Assembly: GCA_020746835.1 (NCBI GenBank)
Contig: JAGPNK010000002.1
Location: 930,001 to 994,000, forward strand
Source of the DNA: Stachybotrys elegans
Taxonomy: Eukaryota > Ascomycota > Sordariomycetes > Hypocreales > Stachybotryaceae
Length of the DNA: 64,000 nt
Direction of reading: 5' to 3'
In this document: piece by piece, positions 46,054 through 57,550 of the stretch
Layout of the letters: every line of letters starts with the position of its first letter
Numbering within the stretch: position 1 is the stretch's first letter
The notes under the pieces: model-generated
What the model was told of the DNA's origin: nothing
What the model saw: the letters and a program-made list of their open reading frames with translations, nothing else
The model's database searches: none
Program-made: the position numbers and the translations under genes

Positions 46054-47603
46054 ATGGAGGCAATCTACGAGAATCTCGGCGGCGTCTTCGATCTTTGGGG
46101 CAACCATAAAAACTTGGAGGAGACGTCGATCGAAGTAACCGAGATTTGGTCCCGACAAGGCTCCAGCAAACCTGTGCGAGCCACACACAAAATCAACATC
46201 GATGAGATTGATTCGTGGATCGCTACTGTCACCAAGGGACCCGATGGGCAGGCCGAAACCCTCCTCGCGCGGTTCGCCTGGATCAGAGTGAGCAAGCAGA
46301 ACAATGACAAGGTCATCCACCCTTCCACTGCCCTTGTCCAAAAGCTCATCGACGGCTTTGGCCTTGGGCTTGCCCACAAATATGCCAAGACGCTCATCAC
46401 TGGCATCGTGGCCCTGCCTCGTGTTGATCTCCCTGACAGCCAGCGCCAGGCGTACTCATTAAGCTACGTTCCGAAATTAGCCACCAGCTGGTCCCAGACT
46501 CGCTTCACAGCTCAGCCTGCTCGCGAACCCATCACCAGTGGAATCTTCTTTGTGGACGGGGACGAGTACATCCTGCCTTTGAACATGGCGCTTACCCGCA
46601 AATGGCCCATAGACTTGTATAAACAAGCCATGTTCCCAGCGTTTTGCATCTTCCTTGCCTTCAGCGGCCAGGTCAGCAAGGTGCATGAAGCTGTCAAGAC
46701 ATCGCTCCGGGAGATTGAGGGGAGGACCGGATACCATGACTATAAGCGCAGCAACAGCGGCGTCCCTACCGAGGACTTGAGCGGATTGTCGAGGACATCC
46801 AACGCACTGGCGACCAAGTTGGCCAGCGTGTCGCGCAAGACCAAGGCCATGGAAAAGCTCATGGACTTTATGCAAGACGAGGTGAAGAAGGAAATAAAAA
46901 CACAGGAACAGAAAAGGGGTGGCGGCTCGGATCTGCCATCCAGCGAGAGCACTCTCTTGCACAGCTACCTTGACGTTGTCCAGGAAAGGCTTGCCATGCA
47001 AATCCTCGACTCAGAATATACTCTCAAGCGTGTAGAGATCCAGATCGAGGCTGTGAGTCTCCCTACCGACTGCTTGGTTCGCCCGAGCCTTCAGCTAACC
47101 AGGGATAGCTTTTCCATCTGGTATCGGCAAACGACACCTTGACAAACCTGGCACTGGCCAAGGCAACCCACCGTGACGCATCGTCCATGAAGACGCTCGC
47201 GGTTGTCACGATGCTCTTTCTGCCCGGCAGCTTCGTCTCGGCCCTGTTCTCGACCGACTGCTTCAGGTGGGACGGTATAAACCCAGATTCGGGGGATGTG
47301 TCAGTTCCCGTCACGCCGCAATTCTGGCTCTACTGGGCCATTACCATTCCCCTGACGGTCGTGACCTTCGTTTTCTACTTCCTGTGGCTTTGGTACCAGA
47401 AGAATGACAGGAAAGGCCAGCAGACAGGTCAAATGACACCAGACCAAGACAGCGATCACTACGTGCGTGATACGCTAGCCTCCTTGATTGAGTACAAGAG
47501 GAGGTCTACCATGCTGCCGAGCAGAGAACAGAGCATATCCTCCATGTGGGGGAGGAGGCCCAAGTTGGGGAGCAAAGAGTCGACGATTGTCTCGTTGGCC
47601 TAG
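46054..47603 (+). CDS. CorA-like divalent-cation transporter family protein
   Basis: Exons 46054-47052 and 47109-47603 (GTGAGT donor, GCTAACC branch, ATAG acceptor) give 497 residues from the first ATG. The large N-terminal cytoplasmic region ends in long helices (RTSNALATKLASVSRKTKAM and the segments that follow), then TNLALAKATHRDASSMKTLA leads into membrane segment 1 (VVTMLFLPGSFVSALFST) and segment 2 (FWLYWAITIPLTVVTFVFYFLWLWY). This is the CorA two-helix C-terminal layout. The canonical GMN triplet after helix 1 is absent, as in many fungal CorA-like proteins annotated as Mg2+ or Zn2+ transporters. Ion selectivity is therefore unknown. The coding frame is open upstream of the chosen start, so the N-terminus may be longer. 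Confidence 0.82.
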
Positions 47604-49466
47604 GCCGCAGCACCAAGGCCAGACAGAGGAAACACGGAGATGGCTGAGAGAAGGAAGAGGAAGGCGGAGAAGTCGTGATACCCTATGTAACGTATGACTG
47701 CATGTTTTTTTTTTGTTTTTGTTTTTTTTTTTGTTTTTTTGGATCAAGTAGGATGACTGGATTTTGGATGAGATGATTGGTTTTCCATGACAATTACGAT
47801 ACGCTGAATGCAATTCAGGAATCAGAAACCAGAGAGGCATGGAGCTTTTCGATAGATCCATGTACCACAATTGTCAGGAGTCGGCGTTCTGGACGTCTGG
47901 TTGGTGAATCGCTCGAGGGTCCAGACTCAACGGACCGGTCCAGAACGGAGCTGTGCGACCCCGCCAAGACATCCAACACGGCAAGAAGGGGGGGAGGCCA
48001 CATCTTACTGCATGCGCTTTCGAGACGGAAAGCGCAGGTTTGGGTGGATGGGGGAAAAGGACCGTTGTCTAGAATCGCGATCCCAGAATACGATCGATAA
48101 CGGACGATCGATAATGGTGGGAAGCAAGTCGGCGTGAGGCCTCTGGTGGCGACTGACCGCCGGGAGGAGCGCGATCCAGACTTGCCCTCGGGAAGAGGGA
48201 AATGGAGCTGAAGTGAGGCGATGCTGCGGGCTGTTGGCCAATGCAAACGCCCTGGATTCATGCTGTGGAGGCGCATGTGGTCGAGATCAGGCACGAAGTA
48301 GATAAAATAGCTGGTAGCGCAAAAGCATCGACCACCGCCCACGGCATTCCCAGCCTCGATGTCCGTTTCGTTTGGTGAGGGTGCCTGCCTCAGGTATTAC
48401 TGCATTATAGCCGGCTACTTCGGTATGCCGAGACTTGGGGCAAACCCTTAGCAGTCATCACCTACCTATGTATGAAGAGGTACTCAAAGTGCAGCGCGAG
48501 ACATGGACGCTCCCTAGGACAGTACCTCCCCGAACCGTCCATCCCATCACAGTCTCAAGTGCTTGCAGCTTTGGTTGAGCCAACTGGAAAGCAGCATCCA
48601 AATCCAGGGTCCGTTACCCCATGCAAGCCCCTCCCCGTTATCAGGAGCACTGTAGTACTGTAGAGCGTGGATATCTGAGCCCAATTCTGCTGCATTCAAG
48701 CCCCCTACAGTACCTTGCCTACAGGTGCAGTGCAGCACAGCACACAGAGTGTCCCAGCTACTGCTTGCTGGCCGTGCTAAATGATGGTCTGGCCCAGCAG
48801 TTTGTAGTAAGGCACACGCAGTACTTATTTCATTGCCTGCTAGGCCCGCGCGCATAGAGCCAACCTCAATCGCCTTACCTCCTAAGGTCCCCACTACTGG
48901 CTGCCTCTACCTTTATCGCCTCGCCCTGCGTCCTGGGACCCTGACACTGCACTGTACCTACCTGCTGGACTGCACTGTACCATTCCGGCCAGACCACCCG
49001 TCGGCCGAGCTTGGCCTGGAAAAGGTGAGATCGAGATCCCCTCGCTGGGGGAGCCTCTTGGAGCACCGCTGATCATCTTCACAAATAGCCAAATCGCCCC
49101 CCACCCGAGGAGCTTCTGCTGCCCATGACGCAGCGCCCACCGTCGTCGGGAAAAAACGACAAAGAGACAAACTAAGAGGCGAGGCTCCGTCAGTGCGCGC
49201 GCTCGCGTGTGGTATCGAGGCGCCTTGCTGCAGCTCGTCATATTGTCAAATTGCTTTGGCTTCTGCTACGCCAGGGCGACCGCCGTTGCGTGCTGTCCAG
49301 CCTCGCACGCCCGTGTAGAGCGGAAGCAGGGAATTCCTTGACTGCTTCTTCCTTTTCTTCTTGTTCCTCTCTTCTCTTCTCTTCTCTTTCCCCCGCTGTT
49401 TCCGTGCAGAGTACTTATACGGCCATTCCTCCCAACCGGTTATTTCCACAGCACCGCGTCTTCGCC
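47604..49466. other. 1.9-kb intergenic region with T-rich tract and CCZ1 leader
   Basis: The region starts with the CorA gene 3' end and a T-rich tract at 47705-47740. A minus frame at 47815-48342 (175 codons) has no motif and is not supported. The last 120 bp (49341-49395) form a CT-rich leader before the CCZ1 ATG. Confidence 0.4.
47705..47740 (+). repeat. Poly-T tract with G interruptions
   Basis: Thirty-six nucleotides composed of T runs broken by single G, probably arising from poly(A)-site-associated or slippage-prone sequence. Confidence 0.9.
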
Positions 49467-51916
49467 ATGGCCGCGCCCATTGCGGGTGGCATCGTCCCGG
49501 CCCAGCTGGGCTTCCTCGCCATCTTCAACCCGTCACTGGGCCATACCGACGAGACCATTGATGACCAGATTGTCTATTATGCCTCTGTCACCACCCAGGC
49601 CTCCCCTCGCAGGCGCAGGCGCATGCACGGCCGTCCCACGGACAAGATATCGCAGGAGGAGCGCCACGAACGGCTGCGCCAGATTGGTCTGGCCCAAGGC
49701 ATGGCCAACTTCAGTCGCGGCTTCTCCAACGGGGCTCCAGTAGACACCATCGACACGGAGAAGTCGAGGATCGTCCTGCACGAGCTGGAGCCTGGCTGGT
49801 GGATTCTCGCTGTACGCGCTCTTCTCTTGGCCTCGCTATTGACCTCTGCATCCATGGCTGACCGTCTTCTTTCTAGAGCATCGATCTCACAAAGATCCCC
49901 CTGCCTCCTCGGCTCCCCGTTAAGAATGGGGAGGGCCAGGAGGAGCGGTTCGAGTATTCGACTAAAGAGATGAAGCCTGCTACTCTGCTACTAAGAGACT
50001 TGCTGCGCGCGCATAGCATTTTTCTCATGCACCATGACTCGTCCCTCAGCGCTCTATTTGTGCGCACCAGGAGATCCAAGTTTGTGGCGGCTCTCAGTCG
50101 GTATTGGGATCTCTACCTGTCAACCTGGAGCGTTATGCTGCACGGCAACCCTGTCCGGGACGTGTTTGGCGGCATCAATGTCGCAGCCTCTGGCGAACTG
50201 GGCGTTGGAGTTGGCGAGGAGGATCGCGGCAGCGGCGAGCGAGAGGTGCTCGAGGGGCTTGTCGGTAGGATAGAAGGCCTCGTCGACGTTGTCGTTTCCA
50301 AATTTGGTGACTACGACCCTCAAGAGATCCCTGAGCAAGACGATGGTGAGCTAGGCGTGCCTTGGCTCGGCACTGGTCAGGAGCCGGGAGCTGAAGACGG
50401 CGCCATCTTCCTCGGAACGGGAGCTCTGTCTAGAAAGTCGCTGAGAGATGTGACTCACTGGATGGAAGACCTGTACACCTGGGGAGAGCACGCTTATGGT
50501 GTCATCGACAGTCCTACCTCGGTTCGCCGTGACAAGCACGGTGCTTTAAGGTCCGGACGTAAAGCCAAAGCCGCCAGCGCCGACAACAAGCAGGACAACG
50601 AAGCCGCTCAGCCACAGCAGCAGAACCCCACGCCAGACGCATCCAGTGAGGGCGGTGCCACGGAATCCCCAAAAGAAGAAACAGGGCTCGACAAGATGGT
50701 CAGCTACCTGAAACTTGGCTATGGTTCATATTGGTCTCTTCCTGGAGGACAACCCACCGCTGCAACCTCGTCTACCAACGCGCCGCCAAAGCAGCAAGAT
50801 AAGCCAGAGACCAGCAATGGAGACGGCAAGAGGGCAAGGCCCGGCCTGACTCGCAAAGAGTCTGCCTTTGAAGCAGCTGGGCATTACCTCATCGGCCTCA
50901 AGGGCGAGATTGAAGAGCAGGCCGACAATTCCGAGGAGGGCCACGACTCTGACGAGGTCGAGACAGAGCACAACTCTCGTACGGTGCTGCGGACTGTTCA
51001 TGTCGAGTTGGAAAGCGAGGCCGCGGATCGGCCAGAGGCGACAATTGTTCGCGACTTTGAGCACCCGGGCAGTATCCTCACGCGCTCGCAGGTCGTTGGC
51101 AACATGCTCCCGGGCTACGACTCGCACGATCTCAACAAGGCCAAGAAGCTCCGCGTCGTGGTATACGTGAACCGGCCCTTCATCTTTGTCTTCCTGTTTG
51201 GGCTGCGCACCGATTCCCTGGCCTGGGACACACTCTACCGCTCCCTGCACCACCAGCTGTCGCCGCTGCGCAAGCCGCTCATCGCCTCGACAAAGTACCG
51301 CCACGAGCGGCCCAGCGCCGGGCCCGTGGCCTCGAGCATCAACGACATCGTCTGGGACCCGGCGTCGCTCACCGTCCGCTGCACCATACCCAACATGCCG
51401 GACCCCTACGGCGGCGGCCAGACGTGGTCGCACGCCGACGCCGTCAGCACCCACCTTGCCCTGCTCAACATCTACGGCGCCACGCGCTCCTCCCGCAACG
51501 TGGACCTCGAGCGCACGCAAAAGACCAGCCGCGGGTGGTGGATCGTCTGGACGCGCATCATGAAGACGCGCGCAGGCTCCGCCACGGCCTCCAATCCTCC
51601 TAACCTGTCCACGATACCCGAGGCCGGCTCCCCTCCGCTCCGATCCCACTCGGCGTCCACCTCCCACGCAGATGACTTCAGCCATGTCACCACGCGCGAC
51701 GGGCACGACGACGACGACGACGACGAGGATGACAGCAGCGGGTCCTCTGTCAGCAAAGAGATCTTTCTCATCCGATGCGCCAGCGACCACGCGCGCTTCC
51801 GCGGCCTCAGCGGCTCTTATGCAGAGGGCGACGGGTCTGACGGTACGGGCCGCCTGGCGCAGGGCATTGGCATCGACACGCGCCGTTATATCGAGGATCT
51901 GCTCAGCCTGCTCTGA
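49467..51916 (+). CDS. CCZ1: Vacuolar fusion protein CCZ1
   Basis: Exons 49467-49811 and 49877-51916 encode 794 residues from ATG 49467 (the frame is open further upstream without a better ATG). The longin-like N-terminus PAQLGFLAIFNPSLGHTDET and IVYYAS followed by ERLRQIGLAQGMANFS are CCZ1 hallmarks. Internal regions are acidic and disordered, with Ser/Gln stretches. The C-terminal domain carries NRPFIFVFLFGLRTDSLAW, YRSLHHQLSPLRKPL, NDIVWDPASLTVRCTIPNMP and GWWIVWTRIM, then a poly-Asp run (about 51705-51735). With Mon1 it forms the GEF for the Rab7 GTPase Ypt7 at late endosomes and the vacuole, needed for autophagosome fusion. The splice joins WWILA to SIDLTKIPLPPR. Confidence 0.93.
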
Positions 51917-52546
51917 GAACATAATGCACAAACGTTGACACAAAGAAGCATGGTGAAGTCGAGACCTACTTTACCTACCGACCTGGATACGAGTGATGGA
52001 ATCTATACATATTTAGCATACATGAAGGCTTTCAGGTCCCGCGGGTTGGCAGCCAGCATAGTGAAGCAATCCCGCGTCCTAGAATTCCGTCGCATACATG
52101 GCCGTAGGAGTAATGAATAAATGGAAACAGGCGCCGAAGGAGATATTTGAAAGATGATTTCTTTTTCATGTTTGCGAATGTGACTTGCACATATCAAATG
52201 TAATCCTGACGGCCCCCTACCTCGGGTGTTCTCGCACTCCGGGGACCGATGGTGAATGAGTAAGATGTATGTACATGAGAATGTAAAAAGCTTGGGGCGG
52301 AAAGCTTTGTTCCTTCCGTCCTCCTAAGCCAGAGTCGATTCGGTGGGAGAACCACACCTTTGGGAGATCATCTCCCTGGATCGCCCTTGTGTATCTACAT
52401 TGTTCCTTTTATCCAGAGATCCTGTGTGGTAGTAGCCGCGCCGGGCTCCGAATCCAGTCATCAAGTCGTAACATATGAGAGTTGGGACTCTGCATTTTCT
52501 TTTTCTCGTTCATTTTTTTGTCTTTGTTGTTGGGTTGGAGGCCTTC
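51917..52546. other. Convergent 3' interval of CCZ1 and the expansin-like gene
   Basis: About 630 bp contain 3' UTRs, with an AATAAA at about 52116. No gene is seen. Confidence 0.5.
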
Positions 52547-53383
52547 TTAGTTGAAAGACCAGGTGCAGGGCATACGGCCGGAGCCGAGGCCTCCCCAGAG
52601 CTCCTTGTACACCTTCTCGCTGACGTCGATGTCCTCCGGGGCGCAACCCATGCACTTGTCCCGGACGGTGGCGGTGGCGGTCTTGCCGTTTGAGTAGATG
52701 GTGATAGTCTGGCCGCACATGGGGTTGCCGTTGGACTGGGTGCCCATAAGGAGGTGGGAGAGAGCGACAATGTCGTCCGAGTTATCCTTGCCGCTGTCAT
52801 CCTCGCCACATGCACCTAGGCCGACGGCGTAGTAGGTGATCTCGCCCGAGTGCTCACCAGAACCGCCGCTGCTAGAGCCGGAAGCGGGCTCCTCGTTGTT
52901 GGCTTCATTGTTCTCCTGGGGAGAAGGCTCGGGCTCGGCCTCTTTGGAGGGAGCAGGAGGAGGAGGAGGAGGCGGCGGAGGAGGAGGGGGGGCTGCAGAA
53001 GATGTAGTTGGGACAGGCTCAGGCTCTGGGGCGACGGGTTGGGCGGTGGTAGTAGGAGCCGGGGGAGGAGGGGGAGGGGGTGGAGGAGGAGGAGGAGCAG
53101 CAGAAGAGGTGGTAGGCTCGCTGGGAGGAGGAGCAGAGACGGGAGGCTCGTAGAACTCGCCGCCACGGTTGCCAGTGGGAGCAGCCTCCTCTCCATTGGG
53201 ACCGACCCAGACGGTTGTGGTAGAGTCGATGACCTGGGTAACGTACTCGATCTCGGTCACCCACTCGACCTCGGTGACAACGTCGCGCTTGGCGGCGTGG
53301 AAGCGGGCATGGCGGCCGTGGCCATGAGGCTGCGCAGCAGCGATGGCCACAAGAAGGGCTGAAGCAACAGTGAGAGACTTCAT
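52547..53383 (-). CDS. Secreted expansin-like (RlpA/DPBB) protein with duplicated poly-proline linkers
   Basis: A single exon from ATG 53383 encodes 278 residues (the frame extends to an upstream ATG at 53512, but 53383 begins the signal peptide [17 protein letters not shown]). A Lys-Arg Kex2-type site occurs at about residue 32 (FHAAKRDVV). Then comes [20 protein letters not shown], a Val/Thr-rich stalk, and two Pro-only tracts of twelve residues inside repeated TTSSAAP...APxxx modules (about residues 94-150). The C-terminal 100 residues form a double-psi beta-barrel: [41 protein letters not shown] and [14 protein letters not shown], ending [12 protein letters not shown]. Fungal members are secreted cell-wall or effector-like proteins that loosen or bind polysaccharide; enzymatic activity is not established. 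Confidence 0.87.
   Translation of the reverse strand: MKSLTVASALLVAIAAAQPHGHGRHARFHAAKRDVVTEVEWVTEIEYVTQVIDSTTTVWVGPNGEEAAPTGNRGGEFYEPPVSAPPPSEPTTSSAAPPPPPPPPPPPPAPTTTAQPVAPEPEPVPTTSSAAPPPPPPPPPPPPAPSKEAEPEPSPQENNEANNEEPASGSSSGGSGEHSGEITYYAVGLGACGEDDSGKDNSDDIVALSHLLMGTQSNGNPMCGQTITIYSNGKTATATVRDKCMGCAPEDIDVSEKVYKELWGGLGSGRMPCTWSFN
52951..53100 (+). repeat. Two GGA-rich microsatellite blocks in the expansin-like gene
   Basis: Blocks at about 52951-52990 and 53060-53100 are GGA/GGC/GGT-rich on plus and encode proline on the minus strand. They are near-duplicates separated by an Ala/Glu/Pro spacer. Confidence 0.85.
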
Positions 53384-55766
53384 TGTGTCGTTGTTTCGAC
53401 AAGAGTGTCTGTTGTTGTGATATTGCTGTAGAAAAGAAGGCACAGCAAGGTATCCAAAGTAAGGGTTAAAGTGCCCGACAGGCAAAGAGAGTGTATATAT
53501 GCGGGCGTTCAAGGAGTGACTTGGACTTTTTGTTTTTGTTTTTTGTTGGAAAGGAACGAACTGATGTTGATGGAAGCGGAAGAGAAGAAGTAGGAAACGA
53601 GGGTAAGGCTAGGCATGGGTCTTTAAGACCCAGGATGGTCCATGGAGCCGGGATGGTTCCGGGGAGAAAGAGAGGCCCCCCCTCGAGGGCAGTGCCAACG
53701 AAACGGCCAGCAAGCAAGGCGAGGATGGAAGCTCGATCCAGGCTCCGTCCAGCGTAGGCAAAACAGGGGGTGGGTGACAGAGGAGGCCATCCGCGGGTCA
53801 GACCAAGGCTCCGTCCCCATCGGCTGTCCACACAGAGCGACGCCCACTCACACCCTTGACACACATTCACAGCCCAAGCTCGGACCTAAAGCCACGCAGC
53901 AACGGTACCTTGCATGAAACGAAAGACTCAGAGAGGGAACCGAGGAGGGAGGAGCCACTTTGGTGAAAAACTAAAATGGCACCCCAGCGACGGGAGGACG
54001 GCAGGCAATGGTGACGTGGAGGCCGTGGGGCCCAGTCAGCTACACAGACGGTGTGTCTTTGTTTGGGGGCGGCCCTTTCGTCTGGTTCTCTTGTTTGTGC
54101 GCGCACATAACTGATGGCATGAAGGCCAAGGCAAGGCCAACGTAATACGAGCGCAGGGGACCATCAGTCTAGAATGACCAAAAAAAGGCCACTGCACTGA
54201 TCCTGTTTTGATTTGTCTGCCCTGTTCCACGAGTAAGATGAAGCACGTCAGAGCGGGAAAAGAAAAGAAAATAGAGACAAAAAGAAACGCCGAAGCGACT
54301 CATGTTTGTCACAGACCATCGTTGACACCGAGGCCTAACAGTGCAGCGTCGCCGTCGTTATGCAGAGCCAGGATGTCATTTGTCACAACCGGTTCACAAC
54401 GCAGCAATGCCGCAAGCGACCCGTCATTGTGTTGCACTGAATCATGGAAAACTCTCTTTTTGTGCTCCCACCCTTTTCCTTTCGTGGATCGTGGTTCCGG
54501 GGGGTTGCGTGGCGCTCGCTGTCAGGTACGAGAGGGAAGGATTCCCAGCTCAGGCACTCATTCACGGCTATTGGCTGCGTGCCTGGACGAGCGTTGCACT
54601 GCCCCTCCCCTCCCTTTCAGTTCTCTCCGTTCTCTCTCGCTCGCGAGGCAGACTTTTCCACGGCTTGGGCCACGCAAGGCAAGGGTCTGGACAGATGGTG
54701 CTTGATTTTCAGGCACGTTTTCTCTTTTCTGCCTTGGTGCCTCGGGAGATGCTCCTTGCAAGGTCAAGGTTGTTGGCGATGGATAGGATTCAAGGGATCG
54801 TAGTCATATTTTCCCTGGTGCACTTCAACCTTCCGAATGTATCTCTGCCTCAACTGCTGTAGTAAGCTCCCACGGATGCTGTACCCTGGAGAATTTTTAA
54901 TCCCTCGCCTCGTTCTTTTTCGACTCATCCGGTCCGTCAGGCACCAAACATTGATTGATGGTGGGATGAACAGGAAGGCTTCTTCTGATTGACCCGCCGA
55001 GTCGCCACTAGTCAGGACCAGGTCCATGAGAACTGGTTCGATTTCATACCGCCGCTCAGTTCATGCCGTTCAGCCGGTGAGCCGTTTTGGCCGACTTGCG
55101 ATGGAGCATGAGCTTCGGAGGGTTCGCCAGGATGCCTAGACTTCGATGGCGCAATACGAGTCAAATGTGCGTAAATATGCGCTCAAGTTGAGTGCGGTTG
55201 ACGAGCCACCTTGTCGTGTGGCTGGTCTAATGACAAAGATCCAGCTCGCCGCCCAGTACCGCCGAACATCCCGAGCTTCGGCTGCTCTCTGGAAGTTTCG
55301 TGGGGAGGCTGCAGGGCATCTGTGAGGCAAAGGCTGTTGTTGATCAGGAGTCGAATAACCCGTCTCCTCTCGACCATCTTGTGTGGTCATCCGTCAGCTT
55401 CACGTTGACTTCCAGTGATGGTCTGGTTCCTGCGGTTGCCGAAAGCTGCTAAACAATTCGTCTGAGGTTTGATAGCAGTTGTAGGCCTGGTAACATCCCT
55501 CGCTGATGGTGGTGGAGTGATGGCGATCGATCAGCGGCGGTAGTGCCAAGGGAGCGTTGAGCCGTCCCCATCCCACCTCTGGCATTCCTATCCGCTCGAG
55601 CGACAATCACATTGTCACTCCAAACCGGTGTGTCTCACCCGCCTTGAGGTCTCAAAGACGTAACCCATACCTTGGGTAGCCCGCCGAATCGCCGATCAAC
55701 CCCAGTCGTGGGGCGTAGTAGAGGGGCTCACACGCACAAACACATGGTGGAGGGGGATCCGGCGAT
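53384..55766. other. 2.4-kb intergenic region
   Basis: No gene is supported. Frames of 134-173 codons around 53466-53870 and 54208-54862 overlap each other and have no motif. The segment upstream of the expansin-like gene must hold its promoter. Confidence 0.4.
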
Positions 55767-56716
55767 TTAACTTTTTATTTTCTGCATCTTGGCCCGCTCG
55801 CTGGCCCGGCTTCTGAAGGAGAAGAGGAAGAGCGACTGGCGCTGGAAAACAGGACGATCCTCGTCGAACAGTTCCTCTACCAGGAAGGCCTTCTTGGACA
55901 TCTTGACAAAGTGCATGTCAGCTCTTCTGCGCTTCTTGAAGCAAAAGTAGACCACCGCCTCTTGGTTCAGCTCAAACAGGTCCCGGAGCGTCTGCATCAG
56001 CAGGGGGAAGGCCGGTTCGAAGTAGACACACTCTGCGGCGATGATAACGTTGGGTTTCTGCTCGACCACAACCTCGGGAAGCGGTTCACCCCTTGCAGTG
56101 TGTAAGTATATTGTGTTGTCGTGTCTGCGCTCTCCGCATAAGCTGGGGAGACGTACCAGTTGAGTATCAGTGCTTCTACACGATCCTGCAGTTCGTTAAG
56201 CACAATGTTGTGCTTCATCAGCTCGAGCATTTCCAGTTGGTCCGTTAGCAACAGCTTCGTCCCCAGCCTACACGCTTGCGCTACAGCCAGACCGACCAAG
56301 CCGCCTCCGGCTCCGAGTTCCAGGCTATTGTAGCACACAGTTAGATTAGCATATCAACTCGGGCGGTAGGCGAAGGCACAGTATCACAGCCGTCACAGCA
56401 TGTGCCCTCGTGGTTTGCAGGCGGATTCCTGCTGCAAGGGGGGCACGGAGCATAAGGGCAGAATGGAAACCAACATGCGCGTATCGTGAAGCTCATCACG
56501 ATGATAACGGAGCAGATGCTTCCCCAGAACCAAGCCAGCGGGCCACGTCTGGCCGCCACACCCCGTGCGGACGTCCTCGTGGACTTTGAGGGGCTGGGCT
56601 AGCTGGCCGTCAAAGTCGAGGCGCGTATCTCCCGCTGTCTTCCGGCTCGGTAGAGGGGTCAACTCCTCGCTGATACCAAGAGGGTCCGTGGGAGGAGAAG
56701 GCGGCGGGCTGCTCAT
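55767..56716 (-). CDS. EFM6: Protein-lysine N-methyltransferase, EFM6-like
   Basis: Exons 56716-56475, 56324-56157 and 56091-55767 give 244 residues, matching yeast Efm6 (246). The SAM-binding motif I is completed by the first splice as RILELGAGGGLVGLAVA, and motif II-like LLLTDQLEMLELMKHN follows. The catalytic-loop region is NVIIAAECVYFEPAFPLLMQ, and the family tail is VYFCFKKRRRADMHFVKM. The seven-beta-strand class-I methyltransferase group METTL21/EFM modifies lysines of translation factors; Efm6 modifies eEF1A. Orthology is from the CFKKRRRADMHF block and length, so the eEF1A target is inference. The third exon uses an AAG acceptor. It is divergent from the AXL2-like gene. Confidence 0.88.
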
Positions 56717-57550
56717 GGTTATGAGTATGGTTGTGTCGTGGGAAATTCCTCAAGACCCTGAAGAGGGCAGTGTGAGTCAGTAGCGTTAGACGATTGTAAG
56801 GCTTCGGGGCCTCTGGTGATTCATATAGTATGGCTGGTGATGTTTCGTCCACAATATCACTAGGCTGTGCCTTTTTTCCAGATAAGTCTACGTTGTGACA
56901 GTGTTTGTTTGAGGTTTGCTGAGGAGGTAATTTTTGACCACTTGTCCAATCTCTTATCGCCTACGGCTGGTATCAAAGATGAGGAAGTAGCGTTCAAGTC
57001 GGGCGCTCGCCAACCCACTTACCCTGGACATACAACACCCCCTTCCACCATTCCATTCCTACAATGACACCGACTTCAACCTCAACTTCAGGCGGAAAAG
57101 GCTGAACAGCTCCAAGGCGGTTTCTCTTGTCGTGTTTCAACGAGATGTCCGCCAGTATTCTTCATCACAAGGGCTAGTGACCACATTATTGCCCTGAACG
57201 GTATCCTATGTCTCACTCTCCACCACTAACCATGGCAAACCACCAGCAGGAATGCACTGAGACGTAGGTCTAGCCGTGGCCTCCACCCTTCCATCCAGCT
57301 CCTCAACCATGCCCCGATCAAGACATCCGCCTCTTGCTGCAATGGCTCCTCGCCTTTTGCTGGCCTTCAAAATGATACTGTGGATCTGCCGAAGAGGAAT
57401 GAAGGGGGCAGTATCGAGAGCAAGACCACTAGCCATCGCGGAGCATCATCATGGCGCGCGTGCTATATGCTATGCCTGGTCCCCTACCAGGGCTGCCGAC
57501 TTCGTTTCCTTTTCGCCTCTTTTCCGCCTCCCCAAGACCATCTGTCGTGA
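56717..57550. promoter_or_regulatory. Divergent promoter region (EFM6 / AXL2-like)
   Basis: About 830 bp between divergent starts. A plus frame at 57276-57644 overlaps the AXL2 start in another frame and lacks motifs. Confidence 0.4.

Noticed and set aside
50726..51943. A 405-codon minus-strand frame opposite CCZ1.
   Set aside because: GC-rich third positions of the real gene create a long complementary frame; composition is Ala/Arg/Gly/Val-rich and without motifs.
55030..55060. GGTTCGATTTC resembling a tRNA B box.
   Set aside because: No complementary acceptor stem or anticodon arm surrounds it.
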